Shown one piece after another: positions 35,249 to 44,287 of a DNA stretch of 64,000 nucleotides. The position numbers and the translations under genes were made by a program. Each line of letters begins with the position of its first letter. The first letter of the stretch is position 1. Source of the DNA: Acidobacteriota bacterium (GTDB lineage: Bacteria; Acidobacteriota; Blastocatellia; Pyrinomonadales; Pyrinomonadaceae); NCBI GenBank assembly GCA_019242475.1, contig JAFAVK010000055.1, forward strand, positions 1 to 64,000, read 5' to 3'. Under the pieces are notes generated by a model. That model saw only the letters and a list, made by a program, of their open reading frames with translations, made no database searches and had not been told where the DNA came from.

Positions 35249-37966
35249 ATGAAACGTACTTTTACCGGCTTCACCTTAACAGTCTTCCTGACCCTGTCGG
35301 CGGCCGCGTCCTTCGCGCAGCGCAAGCCCGCGGCACAGGCGGGGAAGGAGAAGCCCGCGGCGTCGAAGCCCAAGCCGGCGGCCAAGCCGAAGGATGTGCC
35401 CGCGGACGAGGACGCTTTGAAGGCGGAGCTTGACGAGGTCTTGAAGCTGGACGCGGCGACGCGCGTCGAGCGCCTGACGGCGTTCGTGAAGGCGAACCCC
35501 GACTCGCCGCAGACCCTGCGCGCGCAGGAGCTGCTGGTGAGCGCGCGCGCGGCGCTCGGCGACGAGAAACTGCGCGCGAGCGACCGCGCCGCGGGCGTCG
35601 CGCTCTTCCGCGAGGCCGTCGCGGAGGCGCCCGCACAGATGTCCGACAAGCTCTTCGCCGAAGTCATCGCGCAACTGCCGGCGAACCTCTACGTCCTCGG
35701 CGAGCGCGAGGCGGCGCTCGAACTCGCCCGCGCGGTCGAGGCGCGCGCCGAGGGGAACGCGACGCGCCTGCTCGCGCTCGCCTCCTTCTACCTCGGCATC
35801 GAGCAGCCCGAAGAGGGCGCCCGCCTCGCACAGGCGGCCGTCACTCTGAAGCCCGACATGGCGGCCGCGCACCAGGCGCTCGGCGTGGCGCACCGCTTCT
35901 CGCTCAGGCTCGATGAGGCCGTCGCGGAGTTCGCGCGCGCCGCGGAGCTCGACCCCCAGAACGTCTCTGTGCGCCGCACGCTGGCCGAGTTGAAGCGGGC
36001 AACGGGCAAGCCGGAGGAGGCCGCCGCGCTCTACAAAGAGCTGCTCGCGGCCAACCCGGAGGACGCGAACGCGCGCGCCGGCGTCGTGCTCGCGCTCTTC
36101 GACGCGGGGCGGCGCGAGGAGGCCGAGCGCGAGTTGCAGTCGGCGCTCACGGGCGAGGCGCGCGACCTGCCGCTGCTCGTCGGCGCCTCCTACTGGTACT
36201 CGGCACACGGCGACGGCGCGCGCGCGCTCGAACTGGCCGAGAAGGCCGTCGCCTTCGAGTCGCGCTTCAGTTGGGCCTGGACGCGCGTCGCGCAGGGGCG
36301 TGCGCTGCTCGCGCTCAAACGCCCGCTCGAAGCGGAGCACGCCTTCCGGGCGGCGCACCGCTTCGGCAACTTCGCCACGCTCGACTACGAGCTGGCCGCG
36401 GCGCTCGCGGCCGCCGGCCTCTACGACGAGGCGGCCGAACAGCTCGCGCACTCATTCGCGCTGCGCGACGGCAAGCTGTCGGCGCGGCTCGCGGGCCGGG
36501 TCGAGTCTTCGGCCGCGGACTTCAACGAGCTGCTCGCGCCCGAGCGGCGCGCGAGCCTCGCGCAGTTCGAGAGCGCCGCGACGGCCGACGAGGCGCGGAC
36601 GCTGAAGGCGCTGCTCGCGCTCAACTACGCGACGGCGGTCGGCGCGACCGACGAGCGCGCCGCGGCCGAGGCCGCGCGCGAGTTCGCCGCGGGCGACGAT
36701 GCGATGCGCACCTACCGCAACGTCTACGCCGCGAACCGGCTTGAGCAGATGGGCGCCGCGCCCAAGGAGGCGCTGGCGCGCGCCGAGGCGGCCATCGGCG
36801 GCGTCGATGCCGCGCTCGCGGTCACGTACGCGCCGGTCGCGCTCTTCGCCGAGACGCCCGAGCTGAAGGAGCTGCGCAAGCAGGTCGTCGAGCAGGACGC
36901 GCCGCTCAACATGCTGGCGGTTGACCACGACACGATCTCAAGAGTGTTGCGCGGGCGGATCGAAGGGCTGGCCGGGTGGGCGCTCTACAACGAGGGGCAG
37001 ACCGCGGAGGCGGTCGTGCGCCTGCGGCGCGCGGTGAGCGTGCTGCCCGAGGGCTCCGCCTGGTGGCGCACGGCCGAGTGGCGTCTGGGCGCGGCGCTCG
37101 AAGCGAGCGGGAGCGCGCGCGACGCGCTGGCCGCCTACGTCAACAGCTACCGCCTGATGCCCGACCCGAACCGCCTGCCCATCATCGAGGCGCTCTACAA
37201 GAAGCTCAACAACGGCTCGCTCAACGGGCTCGACAAACTGCTGGGCACGCCGACGAGCATCGCGGCGGCCGAGGCGCCTTCGCCCGCGCCCGCGGAGTCT
37301 CTGACGACGCCGGCGCAGCCCGCGTCCGACGACGCGTCCGCGCCTACGACGACAGGCACCGGCACGCCCGCGACGACTCCCACGCCCGCGGCGACATCTG
37401 AACCAACCCCGACGCCCGAGCCGACCCCGTCCGCGACTCCGACGCCCGAACCGACGCCTTCGCCGAGCCCCGCCGCGCCGCCCGCGACGGACGCGACGCT
37501 GGCCCCTTCGCCTTCACCTTCACCCGAGCCCGCTTCAACCGCCCCGACGCCGGAGCCCGCCAAAGAGGAGACGGCGAAGCCCGAGCCCACGCCCTCGCCG
37601 ACGCCCGAGGCCGCGAGCCCGACGCCGACGCCCGAGCCTTCGCCGACGCCGGCCCCCGCGCCCGCTCCGGCGGGCGGCAAGTGCATGCTGACGCTCGGCG
37701 AGACCGCGCTCGACATCAAGAGCAACGGCGGTCGGGCCGCCGTCTGGATAGGCATCCTGGGCTACACGGGACAGACCCCGCCCCGCATCGAGCCCTCGAC
37801 CCCGAACTGGGCCGACATCATCATCCTCGCCGAGCCGCACAAGCCCGAGGACGGCAACGGCGCGCGCTTCACCGTCACCTCCACCAGCGCCAAGGCGGGC
37901 GCCTACCTCGTCACCTTCACCTCCCCCTGCGGCAAGGGCGAGGTGAAGGTCAACGTTCAAGAGTAA
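35249..37966 (+). CDS. Secreted TPR protein with Pro/Thr linker and C-terminal beta domain
   Basis: 905 aa with a signal peptide (TGFTLTVFLTLSAAASFAQ) and a Lys/Pro/Ala-rich segment. About residues 60-670 are tandem TPR-like helical pairs (AHQALGVAHRFSLRLDEAVAEFARAAELDP, EEAAALYKELLAANPED). Residues 690-815 are a Pro/Thr/Ser/Glu low-complexity linker (TPTPEPTPS units). The last 85 residues form a cysteine-bracketed beta domain (GKCMLTLGETALDI ... FTSPCGKGEVKVNV). Probably an outer-envelope scaffold. It follows the phosphatase by 7 bp, so co-transcription is likely. The TAA is followed at once by an AATGGTG heptamer repeat. Confidence 0.75.
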   Translation: MKRTFTGFTLTVFLTLSAAASFAQRKPAAQAGKEKPAASKPKPAAKPKDVPADEDALKAELDEVLKLDAATRVERLTAFVKANPDSPQTLRAQELLVSARAALGDEKLRASDRAAGVALFREAVAEAPAQMSDKLFAEVIAQLPANLYVLGEREAALELARAVEARAEGNATRLLALASFYLGIEQPEEGARLAQAAVTLKPDMAAAHQALGVAHRFSLRLDEAVAEFARAAELDPQNVSVRRTLAELKRATGKPEEAAALYKELLAANPEDANARAGVVLALFDAGRREEAERELQSALTGEARDLPLLVGASYWYSAHGDGARALELAEKAVAFESRFSWAWTRVAQGRALLALKRPLEAEHAFRAAHRFGNFATLDYELAAALAAAGLYDEAAEQLAHSFALRDGKLSARLAGRVESSAADFNELLAPERRASLAQFESAATADEARTLKALLALNYATAVGATDERAAAEAAREFAAGDDAMRTYRNVYAANRLEQMGAAPKEALARAEAAIGGVDAALAVTYAPVALFAETPELKELRKQVVEQDAPLNMLAVDHDTISRVLRGRIEGLAGWALYNEGQTAEAVVRLRRAVSVLPEGSAWWRTAEWRLGAALEASGSARDALAAYVNSYRLMPDPNRLPIIEALYKKLNNGSLNGLDKLLGTPTSIAAAEAPSPAPAESLTTPAQPASDDASAPTTTGTGTPATTPTPAATSEPTPTPEPTPSATPTPEPTPSPSPAAPPATDATLAPSPSPSPEPASTAPTPEPAKEETAKPEPTPSPTPEAASPTPTPEPSPTPAPAPAPAGGKCMLTLGETALDIKSNGGRAAVWIGILGYTGQTPPRIEPSTPNWADIIILAEPHKPEDGNGARFTVTSTSAKAGAYLVTFTSPCGKGEVKVNVQE

Positions 37967-38027
37967 ATGGTGAATGGTAAGAACTCGTTTTAACCATTCA
38001 CCATCTACCATTCACCATTCATCACTT
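37967..38027. repeat. Heptamer-type inverted repeat, AATGGTG family
   Basis: ATGGTGA-ATGGTAA directly after the TAA of the TPR gene, and ATTCACC/ATCTACC/ATTCACC/ATTCATC ending at the TGA (38028-38030, minus) of the thioredoxin gene. It fills the entire 61-bp gap between two convergent genes. Confidence 0.85.
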
Positions 38028-38519
38028 TCACAGGTGCGCCGCGAGGCGTGCGGCGAGGACGTGTTTGGGTTGGGCGCCGACGATGCGTTCGACGGGCTGG
38101 CCGCCCTTGTAGACGAAGAGGGTGGGGATGGACTGGATGCCGAGGGCGGCGGAGGCGCGCGGGTTCTCGTCCACGTTGAGCTTGGCGACGCGGTAGAGGC
38201 CGGCCGACTCGGCGGCCAGCTCTTCGAGCGCGGGCGCGATCATGCGGCACGGGCCGCACCACGGCGCCCAGCAGTCGAGCAGCACGGGCCGCGCCGCGGA
38301 GGCTTCCAACACCTCGCGCGCGAACGTCGCGTCCGTCACCGTCAAGGTCTTGCGCTCGTCATGTTTGGGACTCGGCCCCGCGTCCCGCACGGTTTCGCCG
38401 CCCCCGCCGCCCTGAAGGCTCGCGCCGCAGCGGCCGCACACGGGCTGTTTGCCGACGAAGGTCACGCGCTCGTCCACGCGGTTCCTCGCGCCGCACTTCG
38501 CACACGCCACAATCGCCAT
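38028..38519 (-). CDS. trxC: Thioredoxin 2 (zinc-finger thioredoxin)
   Basis: 163 aa from ATG 38519 with GGGGAGG upstream. The N-terminal 35 residues carry two CxxC pairs (CAKCGARN and CGRCGASL) that form the zinc site of TrxC-type thioredoxins. The thioredoxin fold follows, with the active site WAPWCGPCRM, KLNVDENP and the cis-Pro segment IQSIPTLFVYKGG. A cytoplasmic disulfide reductase, in E. coli induced under oxidative stress and redox-tuned by its zinc finger. The frame continues upstream without a start that would fit the family. Confidence 0.94.
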   Translation of the reverse strand: MAIVACAKCGARNRVDERVTFVGKQPVCGRCGASLQGGGGGETVRDAGPSPKHDERKTLTVTDATFAREVLEASAARPVLLDCWAPWCGPCRMIAPALEELAAESAGLYRVAKLNVDENPRASAALGIQSIPTLFVYKGGQPVERIVGAQPKHVLAARLAAHL

Positions 38520-38696
38520 CGACCCCGCCCTCCCCTTTTTGCCCTCGGATGTTTGAGCCGAAGTTTGACACAACTCCGCGCGCCGTTGGAAGCGGGGCGC
38601 GGGGTGAGGTTCGCGCGCCCCTGTTGTTTCGTTGTAAAATTCCCTCGCTATCTTCTCCCACACATTCAAGGCTTGACGAAGGAAGTGTTAAGCACG

Positions 38697-40568
38697 ATGC
38701 GACACACTCGCGCGAAGTCGCTCGCCTTAACGGCGTGCCTCTTTCTGTTTTTACTGAGCGTCACTCGGGCGCAAGTCTCCGACCCGCGCTCGCGCGCCGT
38801 CCCCGCGGGCGCGCCCGAAATCTCTTACACGGTCTCGATGGCGCGGCCGCAGACGCACCTCTTCGAGGTGGAGGCGCGGCTGAGCTACCGCGGCGCGGCG
38901 CCCGCCTCGCTTGATCTCGTCATGCCGGTCTGGACGCCCGGCTCCTACCTCGTCCGCGAGTTCGAGCGGCACGTGCAGGAGTTCGACGCGCGCGACGGCG
39001 GCGGCAAGACTTTGAACTGGACGAAGACGGACAAGGACACCTGGCGCGTCGAGGCGGCCGGCGCGCGCGAGGTGCGCGTGCGCTACGCGGTCTTCGCCAA
39101 CGAGCTGAGCGTGCGCACGGCCGACCTCAACGACCGCCACGCCTTCTGGAACAACGCCAACCTGTTGATGTACCCCGACGGATTCCTGGGCGCGCCCGCG
39201 ACGGTCAAGGTCGAGCCGTTCGGCGACTGGAAGATCGCGACGACTTTGCCCGCCGCCAACGGCGCGCCGAACACCTTCCGCGCCGAGGACTTCGACATCC
39301 TCTACGACTCGCCCTTCCTCGTCAGTAATTTCAAAACCATCTCCTTCGAGGTGAGGGGCGTGCCGCACCGCATCGTCATCGACGGCGAGGGCAACTACGA
39401 CCCCGAGCGCCTGCGGCGCGACGTGCCGCGCATCCTCGAAACCGAGGTCGAGATGATGGGCGAGATGCCGCACCGCGACTACACCTTCTTCCTCCTGCTC
39501 GGCCCCGCGCGCAGCGGGCTCGAACACCTCAACTCGGCCTCCCTCACCCAGCGCCGCTTCGGCTTCGGCACGCAGTCGGAGCTGCTCGACTTCTACAGCG
39601 ACCTCATCTCGCACGAGTACTTCCACCTCTGGAACGTCAAGCGCATCCGCCCCGACGCGCTCGGCCCCTTCGACTACACGCGCGAGAACTACACGCGCCT
39701 GCTCTGGGTGGCCGAGGGCGTGACGACCTACTACGAAGACCGCTTCCTGCAACGCGCGGGGTTGATGAACGACCGGCAGTATCTTCAGCTCATGGCCGGC
39801 GAGATGCAGAAGTTGCAGCAGACGCCGGGCCGCCTCTTGCAGAGCCTTGAGGAGGCGAGCTTCGACGCGTGGATCGAGTACTACCGGCCGGACGAGCAGA
39901 CGATCAACTCCGCCGTCTCCTACTACGACAAGGGCGCCGTCGTCGGGCTCCTCCTCGACCTCGAAATCCGCGGCCGCTCCGGCGGCGCACGCTCGCTCGA
40001 CGACGTGATGCGCGCGCTCTACAAAGACTTCTTCAAGCAGGGGCGCAACTACACGCCCGAGGACTTTCAGCGCGAGGCCGAGCGCGCCGCGGGCGCCAGC
40101 CTCGAAGAGTTCTTCCGCCGCTTCGTCCGCGGGCGCGAGGAGCTTGACTACGACGCGGCGCTCGCGTGGGCGGGCCTGCGCCTCGACACTACGAGCGACG
40201 CCGCGGGCCGTCCCGCGCCCGCGGTGGCCGACCTCGGCGCGACGCTCGAAGAGAAGGACGGCCGCCTCACCGTCAGGAACGTGCCCGCGGGCACGGCCGC
40301 CTACGAGCAGGGGCTCTCGGCCGCCGACCAGATCGTCGCCGTGGACGGCTACCGCGCCACGCTCGCTTTTCTCAACCAGCGCATCTCCGACAAGCGCCCC
40401 GGCGAACAACTCACGCTCACAGTCTTCCGCGGCGACGAGCTGCGCACCCTCTCCTTCAAGCTCGGCGCGCACACCGCCGCCGCCTACCGCATCCTCCCCC
40501 GCCCCGACGCCACCGAACAGCAGCGCCGCAACTACCAGGCGTGGCTCGGCGCCCCCTTCCCGAAATGA
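38697..40568 (+). CDS. M61 family metallopeptidase with PDZ domain
   Basis: 623 aa from ATG 38697 with a signal peptide (ALTACLFLFLLSVTRAQ). The N-terminal beta domain (YTVSMARPQTHLFEVEARLSY, MPVWTPGSYLVREFERHVQ) is characteristic of M61 glycyl aminopeptidases. The zinc motif is HEYFH (H306, E307, H310) followed by WNVKRIRP, and WVAEGVTTYYEDRFL supplies the third ligand Glu. A PDZ domain spans about residues 520-600 (VRNVPAGTAAYEQGLSAADQIVAVDG). Probably trims peptides in the periplasm. The last codons read CCG AAA TGA, where AAATGA is the first unit of a heptamer inverted repeat. Confidence 0.92.
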   Translation: MRHTRAKSLALTACLFLFLLSVTRAQVSDPRSRAVPAGAPEISYTVSMARPQTHLFEVEARLSYRGAAPASLDLVMPVWTPGSYLVREFERHVQEFDARDGGGKTLNWTKTDKDTWRVEAAGAREVRVRYAVFANELSVRTADLNDRHAFWNNANLLMYPDGFLGAPATVKVEPFGDWKIATTLPAANGAPNTFRAEDFDILYDSPFLVSNFKTISFEVRGVPHRIVIDGEGNYDPERLRRDVPRILETEVEMMGEMPHRDYTFFLLLGPARSGLEHLNSASLTQRRFGFGTQSELLDFYSDLISHEYFHLWNVKRIRPDALGPFDYTRENYTRLLWVAEGVTTYYEDRFLQRAGLMNDRQYLQLMAGEMQKLQQTPGRLLQSLEEASFDAWIEYYRPDEQTINSAVSYYDKGAVVGLLLDLEIRGRSGGARSLDDVMRALYKDFFKQGRNYTPEDFQREAERAAGASLEEFFRRFVRGREELDYDAALAWAGLRLDTTSDAAGRPAPAVADLGATLEEKDGRLTVRNVPAGTAAYEQGLSAADQIVAVDGYRATLAFLNQRISDKRPGEQLTLTVFRGDELRTLSFKLGAHTAAAYRILPRPDATEQQRRNYQAWLGAPFPK

Positions 40569-40642
40569 CGAACGACGAATGATGAGTGATGAATAACGCG
40601 ACGGTGTTATATTCAGCACTCAACACTCATCGTTCATCATTT
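40563..40642. repeat. Heptamer-type inverted repeat, ATGATGA family, with promoter in the loop
   Basis: Left arm begins at the AAATGA stop of the M61 gene (40563-40595, CGAATGA/TGAGTGA units). Right arm is 40612-40642 (CACTCATCGTTCATCATTT). The loop holds TG-T-TATATT (hexamer 40608-40613), a good extended -10 for the SDR gene whose ATG is at 40650. Same family as the repeats flanking the S23-like gene, but gene-free. Confidence 0.85.
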
Positions 40643-40649
40643 GGTTCTT

Positions 40650-41399
40650 ATGAAGTTGGAGTTCGAGGGCAGGGTCGCTTTGGTGACGGGCGGGGCGTCG
40701 GGGATCGGGCGCGCGTGCGCGTGGGAGCTGGCGCGCGCGGGCGCAGACCTCTTCGTCGTGGACGCGGCCGCCGAGGCGCAGCTCGCGCAGGCCGAGAATT
40801 TGTTGAAGGCCGCGGGCGGGCGCGTGGTATCTTTCCGCGCGGACGTGCGCGAGCACGCGCGCGCCGCGCAGGCCGTCGAGGAGTCCCTGGCGCGCCTCGG
40901 CCGGCTCGACCTCCTCGTCAACGCCGCGGGCACGACGGCAGACGCGCCGCTGTGGGAGTTGAGCGAGGAGCAGTGGCAGCTCGTCCTCGACACGAACCTC
41001 AAGGGCGCGTTCAGCTACACGCAGGCGGCGGCGCGCCACTTCCGGCGGGCGCGCGGCGGGCGGGTCGTCAACGTCGCTTCGATTGAGGCCGGGCGCGGAC
41101 GGTTCGGGCTGGCGAACTACGCGGCGTCGAAGGCGGGGCTCGTCGCCCTGACGCGCTCGGCGGCGGCCGAGCTGGGCCGCTACGGCGTCTGCGTCAACGC
41201 CGTCTCGCCGGGCTTCATCCGCACGCCTTTGGTCGAGCGTCTGCCCGAGGCGGTCAGGGAGCGCGCCGCGCGCGAGTCGGCGCTCGGCCGCATGGGCGAG
41301 CCCGAGGACGTGGCGCACGCCGTCCTCTTCCTCTGCTCCGAACGCGCGCGCCACATCACCGGCGCCGTCCTCAACGTTGACGGCGGACAATCGCTCTAA
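40650..41399 (+). CDS. Short-chain dehydrogenase/reductase (FabG-like)
   Basis: 249 aa from ATG 40650. Classical SDR: TGGASGIGRACAWEL cofactor loop, NAAGTT, catalytic Ser in NVASIEAG and YAASK (Tyr/Lys), then NAVSPGFIRTPL and the C-terminal ITGAVLNVDGG. These match 3-oxoacyl-ACP reductase or related alcohol dehydrogenases. FVVDAA after the second strand (Asp) favours NAD over NADP. The substrate is unknown. A promoter is likely inside the repeat just upstream. An in-frame TTG at 40641 lies in the repeat and is not preferred. Confidence 0.9.
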   Translation: MKLEFEGRVALVTGGASGIGRACAWELARAGADLFVVDAAAEAQLAQAENLLKAAGGRVVSFRADVREHARAAQAVEESLARLGRLDLLVNAAGTTADAPLWELSEEQWQLVLDTNLKGAFSYTQAAARHFRRARGGRVVNVASIEAGRGRFGLANYAASKAGLVALTRSAAAELGRYGVCVNAVSPGFIRTPLVERLPEAVRERAARESALGRMGEPEDVAHAVLFLCSERARHITGAVLNVDGGQSL

Positions 41400-41447
41400 C
41401 GTCGGAAGGGAAGCGCGGCGCACGCCGCGGCCGGGGGTTTGAAGAGG

Positions 41448-41924
41448 ATGAAGGACGTGCTCGAAGAGTTCGTGCGGACGGTCGAGGAGGCGTCGGCGCG
41501 CTTGCTCTCTCTGACGGACGAAGAGGCGTCGGCGCGGCGGGGCGAAGGGGGGTGGTCGGCCAAGGAGACGCTCGGCCACCTGATCGACTCGGCGGCGAAC
41601 AACCACCAGCGCTTCGTCCGCGCGCAGTTCAAGGAAGACCTCGTCTTCCCCGGCTACGCGCAGGACGAGTGGGTGCGCTCGCAGGGGTACGCCGAAGAGC
41701 CGTGGCCGCTCGTCGTCAACCTCTGGAAGTTCTACAACCTGCACCTCGCGCACGTCTGCGGGCGCGCGCCCGAACGGGAGCGCCTGCGCCCGCGGCGCGA
41801 GCACAACCTGCACGAGATCGGCTTCGCGCCCGTCAACCCCGGCGAGCCCGCCACGCTCGAACACCTGATGCGCGACTACGTAGACCACCTCAAGCACCAC
41901 CTCCGACAAATCTTCGGAGGATGA
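41448..41924 (+). CDS. DinB/YfiT-family putative metal-dependent hydrolase
   Basis: 158 aa from ATG 41448; a TTG nine bases upstream is also possible. Four-helix DinB fold: GGWSAKETLGHLIDSAANNHQRFVRA with the first metal His, a central WVRSQGYAEEPWPLVVNLWKFYN, and the C-terminal LMRDYVDHLKHHLRQI that gives the last histidines. DinB relatives include thiol transferases (bacillithiol, mycothiol) and many uncharacterised proteins. It lies between an SDR and an amino acid permease. One of three DinB domains in this window. Confidence 0.83.
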   Translation: MKDVLEEFVRTVEEASARLLSLTDEEASARRGEGGWSAKETLGHLIDSAANNHQRFVRAQFKEDLVFPGYAQDEWVRSQGYAEEPWPLVVNLWKFYNLHLAHVCGRAPERERLRPRREHNLHEIGFAPVNPGEPATLEHLMRDYVDHLKHHLRQIFGG

Positions 41925-41960
41925 AAGCGCCGCCGCTTAAACCGAAAGGGCAAGCCCCGC

Positions 41961-43337
41961 ATGGCGACAGTTGAGGAGTCAGCCGTTGAAGCCGTCCGGC
42001 TCGAAGGGCGCGGGCGGCTGCTGCGCGTGCTCGGGGTGTTGTTCGGGCTGGCGGTGACGGTCGGCATCACCGTCGGCATGGGCATCCTGCGGACGCCGGG
42101 CGAGGTGGCGGCGCAGTTGCCGAACCGCTGGCTCTTCCTGGGCGCGTGGCTTTTGGGAGGGGTGTACGCGCTCTTCGGCGCGGTGTCGGTGGCGGAGTTG
42201 GGGACGATGATCCCGCGCTCGGGCGGCTTCTACGTCTTCGCGCGGCGCGCTTTGGGCGAGTACCCCGGCTTCGTCGTCGGGTGGAGCGACTGGCTCTCGA
42301 CGTGCGGCACGGTCGCGGCCGTCGCACTGGTGATAGGCGAGTACGCGGGGCTGCTCGTGCCTGCGCTCGCGGGGCGCACGCTCTTGGTCGCTTCGGGCGT
42401 GACGGTCGCCTTCGCTCTGCTCCAGTGGCGCGGCGTGCGCTGGGGCAGCTGGTCGCAGGAGCTGACGAGCCTCCTCAAGACGCTCGCCTTCGCGGCGCTC
42501 ATCGCGGCCTGCTTCGCCTACGGCGGGCGCGGCGCGGGGGAGTCTCAGGCGGTGCAGCCGCTAACCGTCCCTTCCGGGCTCGGATTGTTGACGGCCGTGG
42601 TGCTCGCGTTGCAAGGCATCATCTACACGTACGACGGCTGGTACAGCACGGTCTACTTCGGCGAGGAGGTGCGCGACACGGCGCGCAACGTCCCGCGCGC
42701 GATGGTCGGGAGCGTGCTGCTCGTCATCGTCGTCTACCTGCTCTTCAACGCGGCGCTGCTGCGCGTGCTGCCCGTCGGACAACTCGCGGGTCAGAAGCTC
42801 GCGGCGGGCGCGGCGGCCGAGGCCGTCTTCGGGCCGCGCGGCGCGGTCGTCATCGGCGTGGTGGCGATACTCTCCCTGCTCGCGTCGGTGAACGGGAACA
42901 CCCTGACGGCGCCGCGCGTGCTCTACGCGATGAGCCGCGACCGGCTCTTCTGGCGCGCGGCCGCGCGCGTCAACCGCGGCGGGACGCCGACCGTCTCGCT
43001 CGCGCTCTCGGCGGCGACCGCCGTGCTGCTCGTCGTCTTCAGCGGCACCTTCGAGCGGGTGCTCGCGGCGCTCGCCTTCTTCTTCGTGACAGACCTCGCG
43101 CTCGTCTTCCTCTCGATCTTCGTGCTGCGGCGGCGCGAGCCCGAGGCCGCGCGGCCGTACCGCGCGTGGGGGTACCCCGTTACGACCGCGCTCGCGCTCG
43201 CGGTCTCCGTCGCCTTCCTCTGCGGCGCCGTCTGGAGCGACACCGAGAACAGCCTCTACGCGCTCGGGCTGCTCGCGCTGAGCCTCCCCGTCTACCTCCT
43301 CTTCCGCCGGCAGGGGAGAGTGATGAATGATGAGTGA
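41961..43337 (+). CDS. APC-superfamily amino acid permease with repeat-encoded tail
   Basis: 458 aa with about 12 membrane helices. GLAVTVGITVGMGILRTPGEVAAQL is TM1 of the APC fold, SVAELGTMIPRSGGFYVFARRALG is TM3, and the loop EEVRDTARNVPRAMVGS is typical of the LAT/YhdG group. Probably imports an amino acid or exchanges it; substrate not determinable. The last residues VMNDE are encoded by an ATGATGA heptamer repeat that also provides the stop codon, so insertion of the repeat seems to have replaced the original end. Confidence 0.88.
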   Translation: MATVEESAVEAVRLEGRGRLLRVLGVLFGLAVTVGITVGMGILRTPGEVAAQLPNRWLFLGAWLLGGVYALFGAVSVAELGTMIPRSGGFYVFARRALGEYPGFVVGWSDWLSTCGTVAAVALVIGEYAGLLVPALAGRTLLVASGVTVAFALLQWRGVRWGSWSQELTSLLKTLAFAALIAACFAYGGRGAGESQAVQPLTVPSGLGLLTAVVLALQGIIYTYDGWYSTVYFGEEVRDTARNVPRAMVGSVLLVIVVYLLFNAALLRVLPVGQLAGQKLAAGAAAEAVFGPRGAVVIGVVAILSLLASVNGNTLTAPRVLYAMSRDRLFWRAAARVNRGGTPTVSLALSAATAVLLVVFSGTFERVLAALAFFFVTDLALVFLSIFVLRRREPEAARPYRAWGYPVTTALALAVSVAFLCGAVWSDTENSLYALGLLALSLPVYLLFRRQGRVMNDE

Positions 43338-43397
43338 TGAATGATGAATATGATGACGGGGCAATATTCATCACTCATCATTCATCATTCAGCATTT
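43320..43397. repeat. Heptamer-type inverted repeat, ATGATGA family
   Basis: Left arm 43320-43348 (GTGATGA, ATGATGA, GTGATGA, ATGATGA) overlaps the last codons of the permease gene. Right arm 43366-43397 (ATTCATC, ACTCATC, ATTCATC units) ends 10 bp before the enoyl-CoA hydratase ATG. The unit sequence and the ACTCATC variant match the repeats around the S23-like gene. Confidence 0.87.
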
Positions 43398-43407
43398 CTT
43401 GAAAGCT

Positions 43408-44187
43408 ATGGCTGACCTGTACCAGCACATACGTTTCCGCGTGGAGGAGCGGGTGGCGCGCGTGACGTTCGCGCGGCCGCCGCTGAACATCTTCACCATC
43501 GCGATGATGCGGGAGGTGGACGCGGCGCTGACCGAGTGCATGGGGCTGCGCGACGTGGTGGCCGTCGTCTTCGACGCCGTCGAGGGGTCGCGCGCCTTCA
43601 GCGCGGGCGTCTCGGTCGAGGAGCACCAGCCGGAGACGGTCTACCAGATGCTCGAATCCTTCCACAACGTCTTCCGCACGCTGGAGCAGATGTCGAAGCC
43701 CGCGCTGGCGCTGGTGGACGGCGCGGCCCTCGGCGGCGGGTGCGAGCTGGTCGCCGCGTGCGACGTCGTCATCGCCGCCGCGCGCGCGCGCTTCGGCCAG
43801 CCGGAGATTAAGCTCGGCGTCTTCCCGCCCGTCGCGGCCGTTCTGCTGCCGCGCATCATGGGCGAGCGGCGCGCGCGCGAACTCCTCCTCACGGGCGAAA
43901 TCTTCGACGCGCAGGAGGCGCAGCGCACGGGGCTCGTCAGCCACGTCGTCGAGGCCGAGCAGTTGGAGGCGAAGCTGCAAGAAATTCTCTCACGCCTGCG
44001 CGAGCTGTCGGCGCCCGCGCTCGAGATGGCGCGGCGCGCGATGGACGCCGCGCGCGGCCGTCCCTTCCTCGAAGCCCTCGAACGCACGGAGGATGTCTAC
44101 CTCAACGAGCTGATGAAGACCGAGGACGCGCAGGAGGGCGTCCGCGCCTTCATGGAGAAGCGCAAGCCCGAGTGGAAGAACAGGTGA
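43408..44187 (+). CDS. Enoyl-CoA hydratase/isomerase family protein
   Basis: 259 aa from ATG 43408. Crotonase fold: RVTFARPPLNIFTIAMMREV, the oxyanion-hole segments AFSAGVSVEEH and DGAALGGGCELVAACD, and QPEIKLGVFPPVAAVLLPRIMG. The SVEEHQPE segment after the first oxyanion loop resembles dienoyl-CoA hydratases of benzoyl-CoA pathways, but no other genes of such a pathway are present. The two catalytic Glu positions of classical hydratases are not both evident (PEIKLGVFP has one), so the exact reaction is open. Confidence 0.87.
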   Translation: MADLYQHIRFRVEERVARVTFARPPLNIFTIAMMREVDAALTECMGLRDVVAVVFDAVEGSRAFSAGVSVEEHQPETVYQMLESFHNVFRTLEQMSKPALALVDGAALGGGCELVAACDVVIAAARARFGQPEIKLGVFPPVAAVLLPRIMGERRARELLLTGEIFDAQEAQRTGLVSHVVEAEQLEAKLQEILSRLRELSAPALEMARRAMDAARGRPFLEALERTEDVYLNELMKTEDAQEGVRAFMEKRKPEWKNR

Positions 44188-44287
44188 GGGCGCGCGGTTC
44201 GGCCTCTTTGACAGCGCAGCGCGCCGCTCCCTATCATCGCCCTTCGAAACAGGTGGAGCCCCGCGGGGCTCTTGCGTCGGAGGGGTG

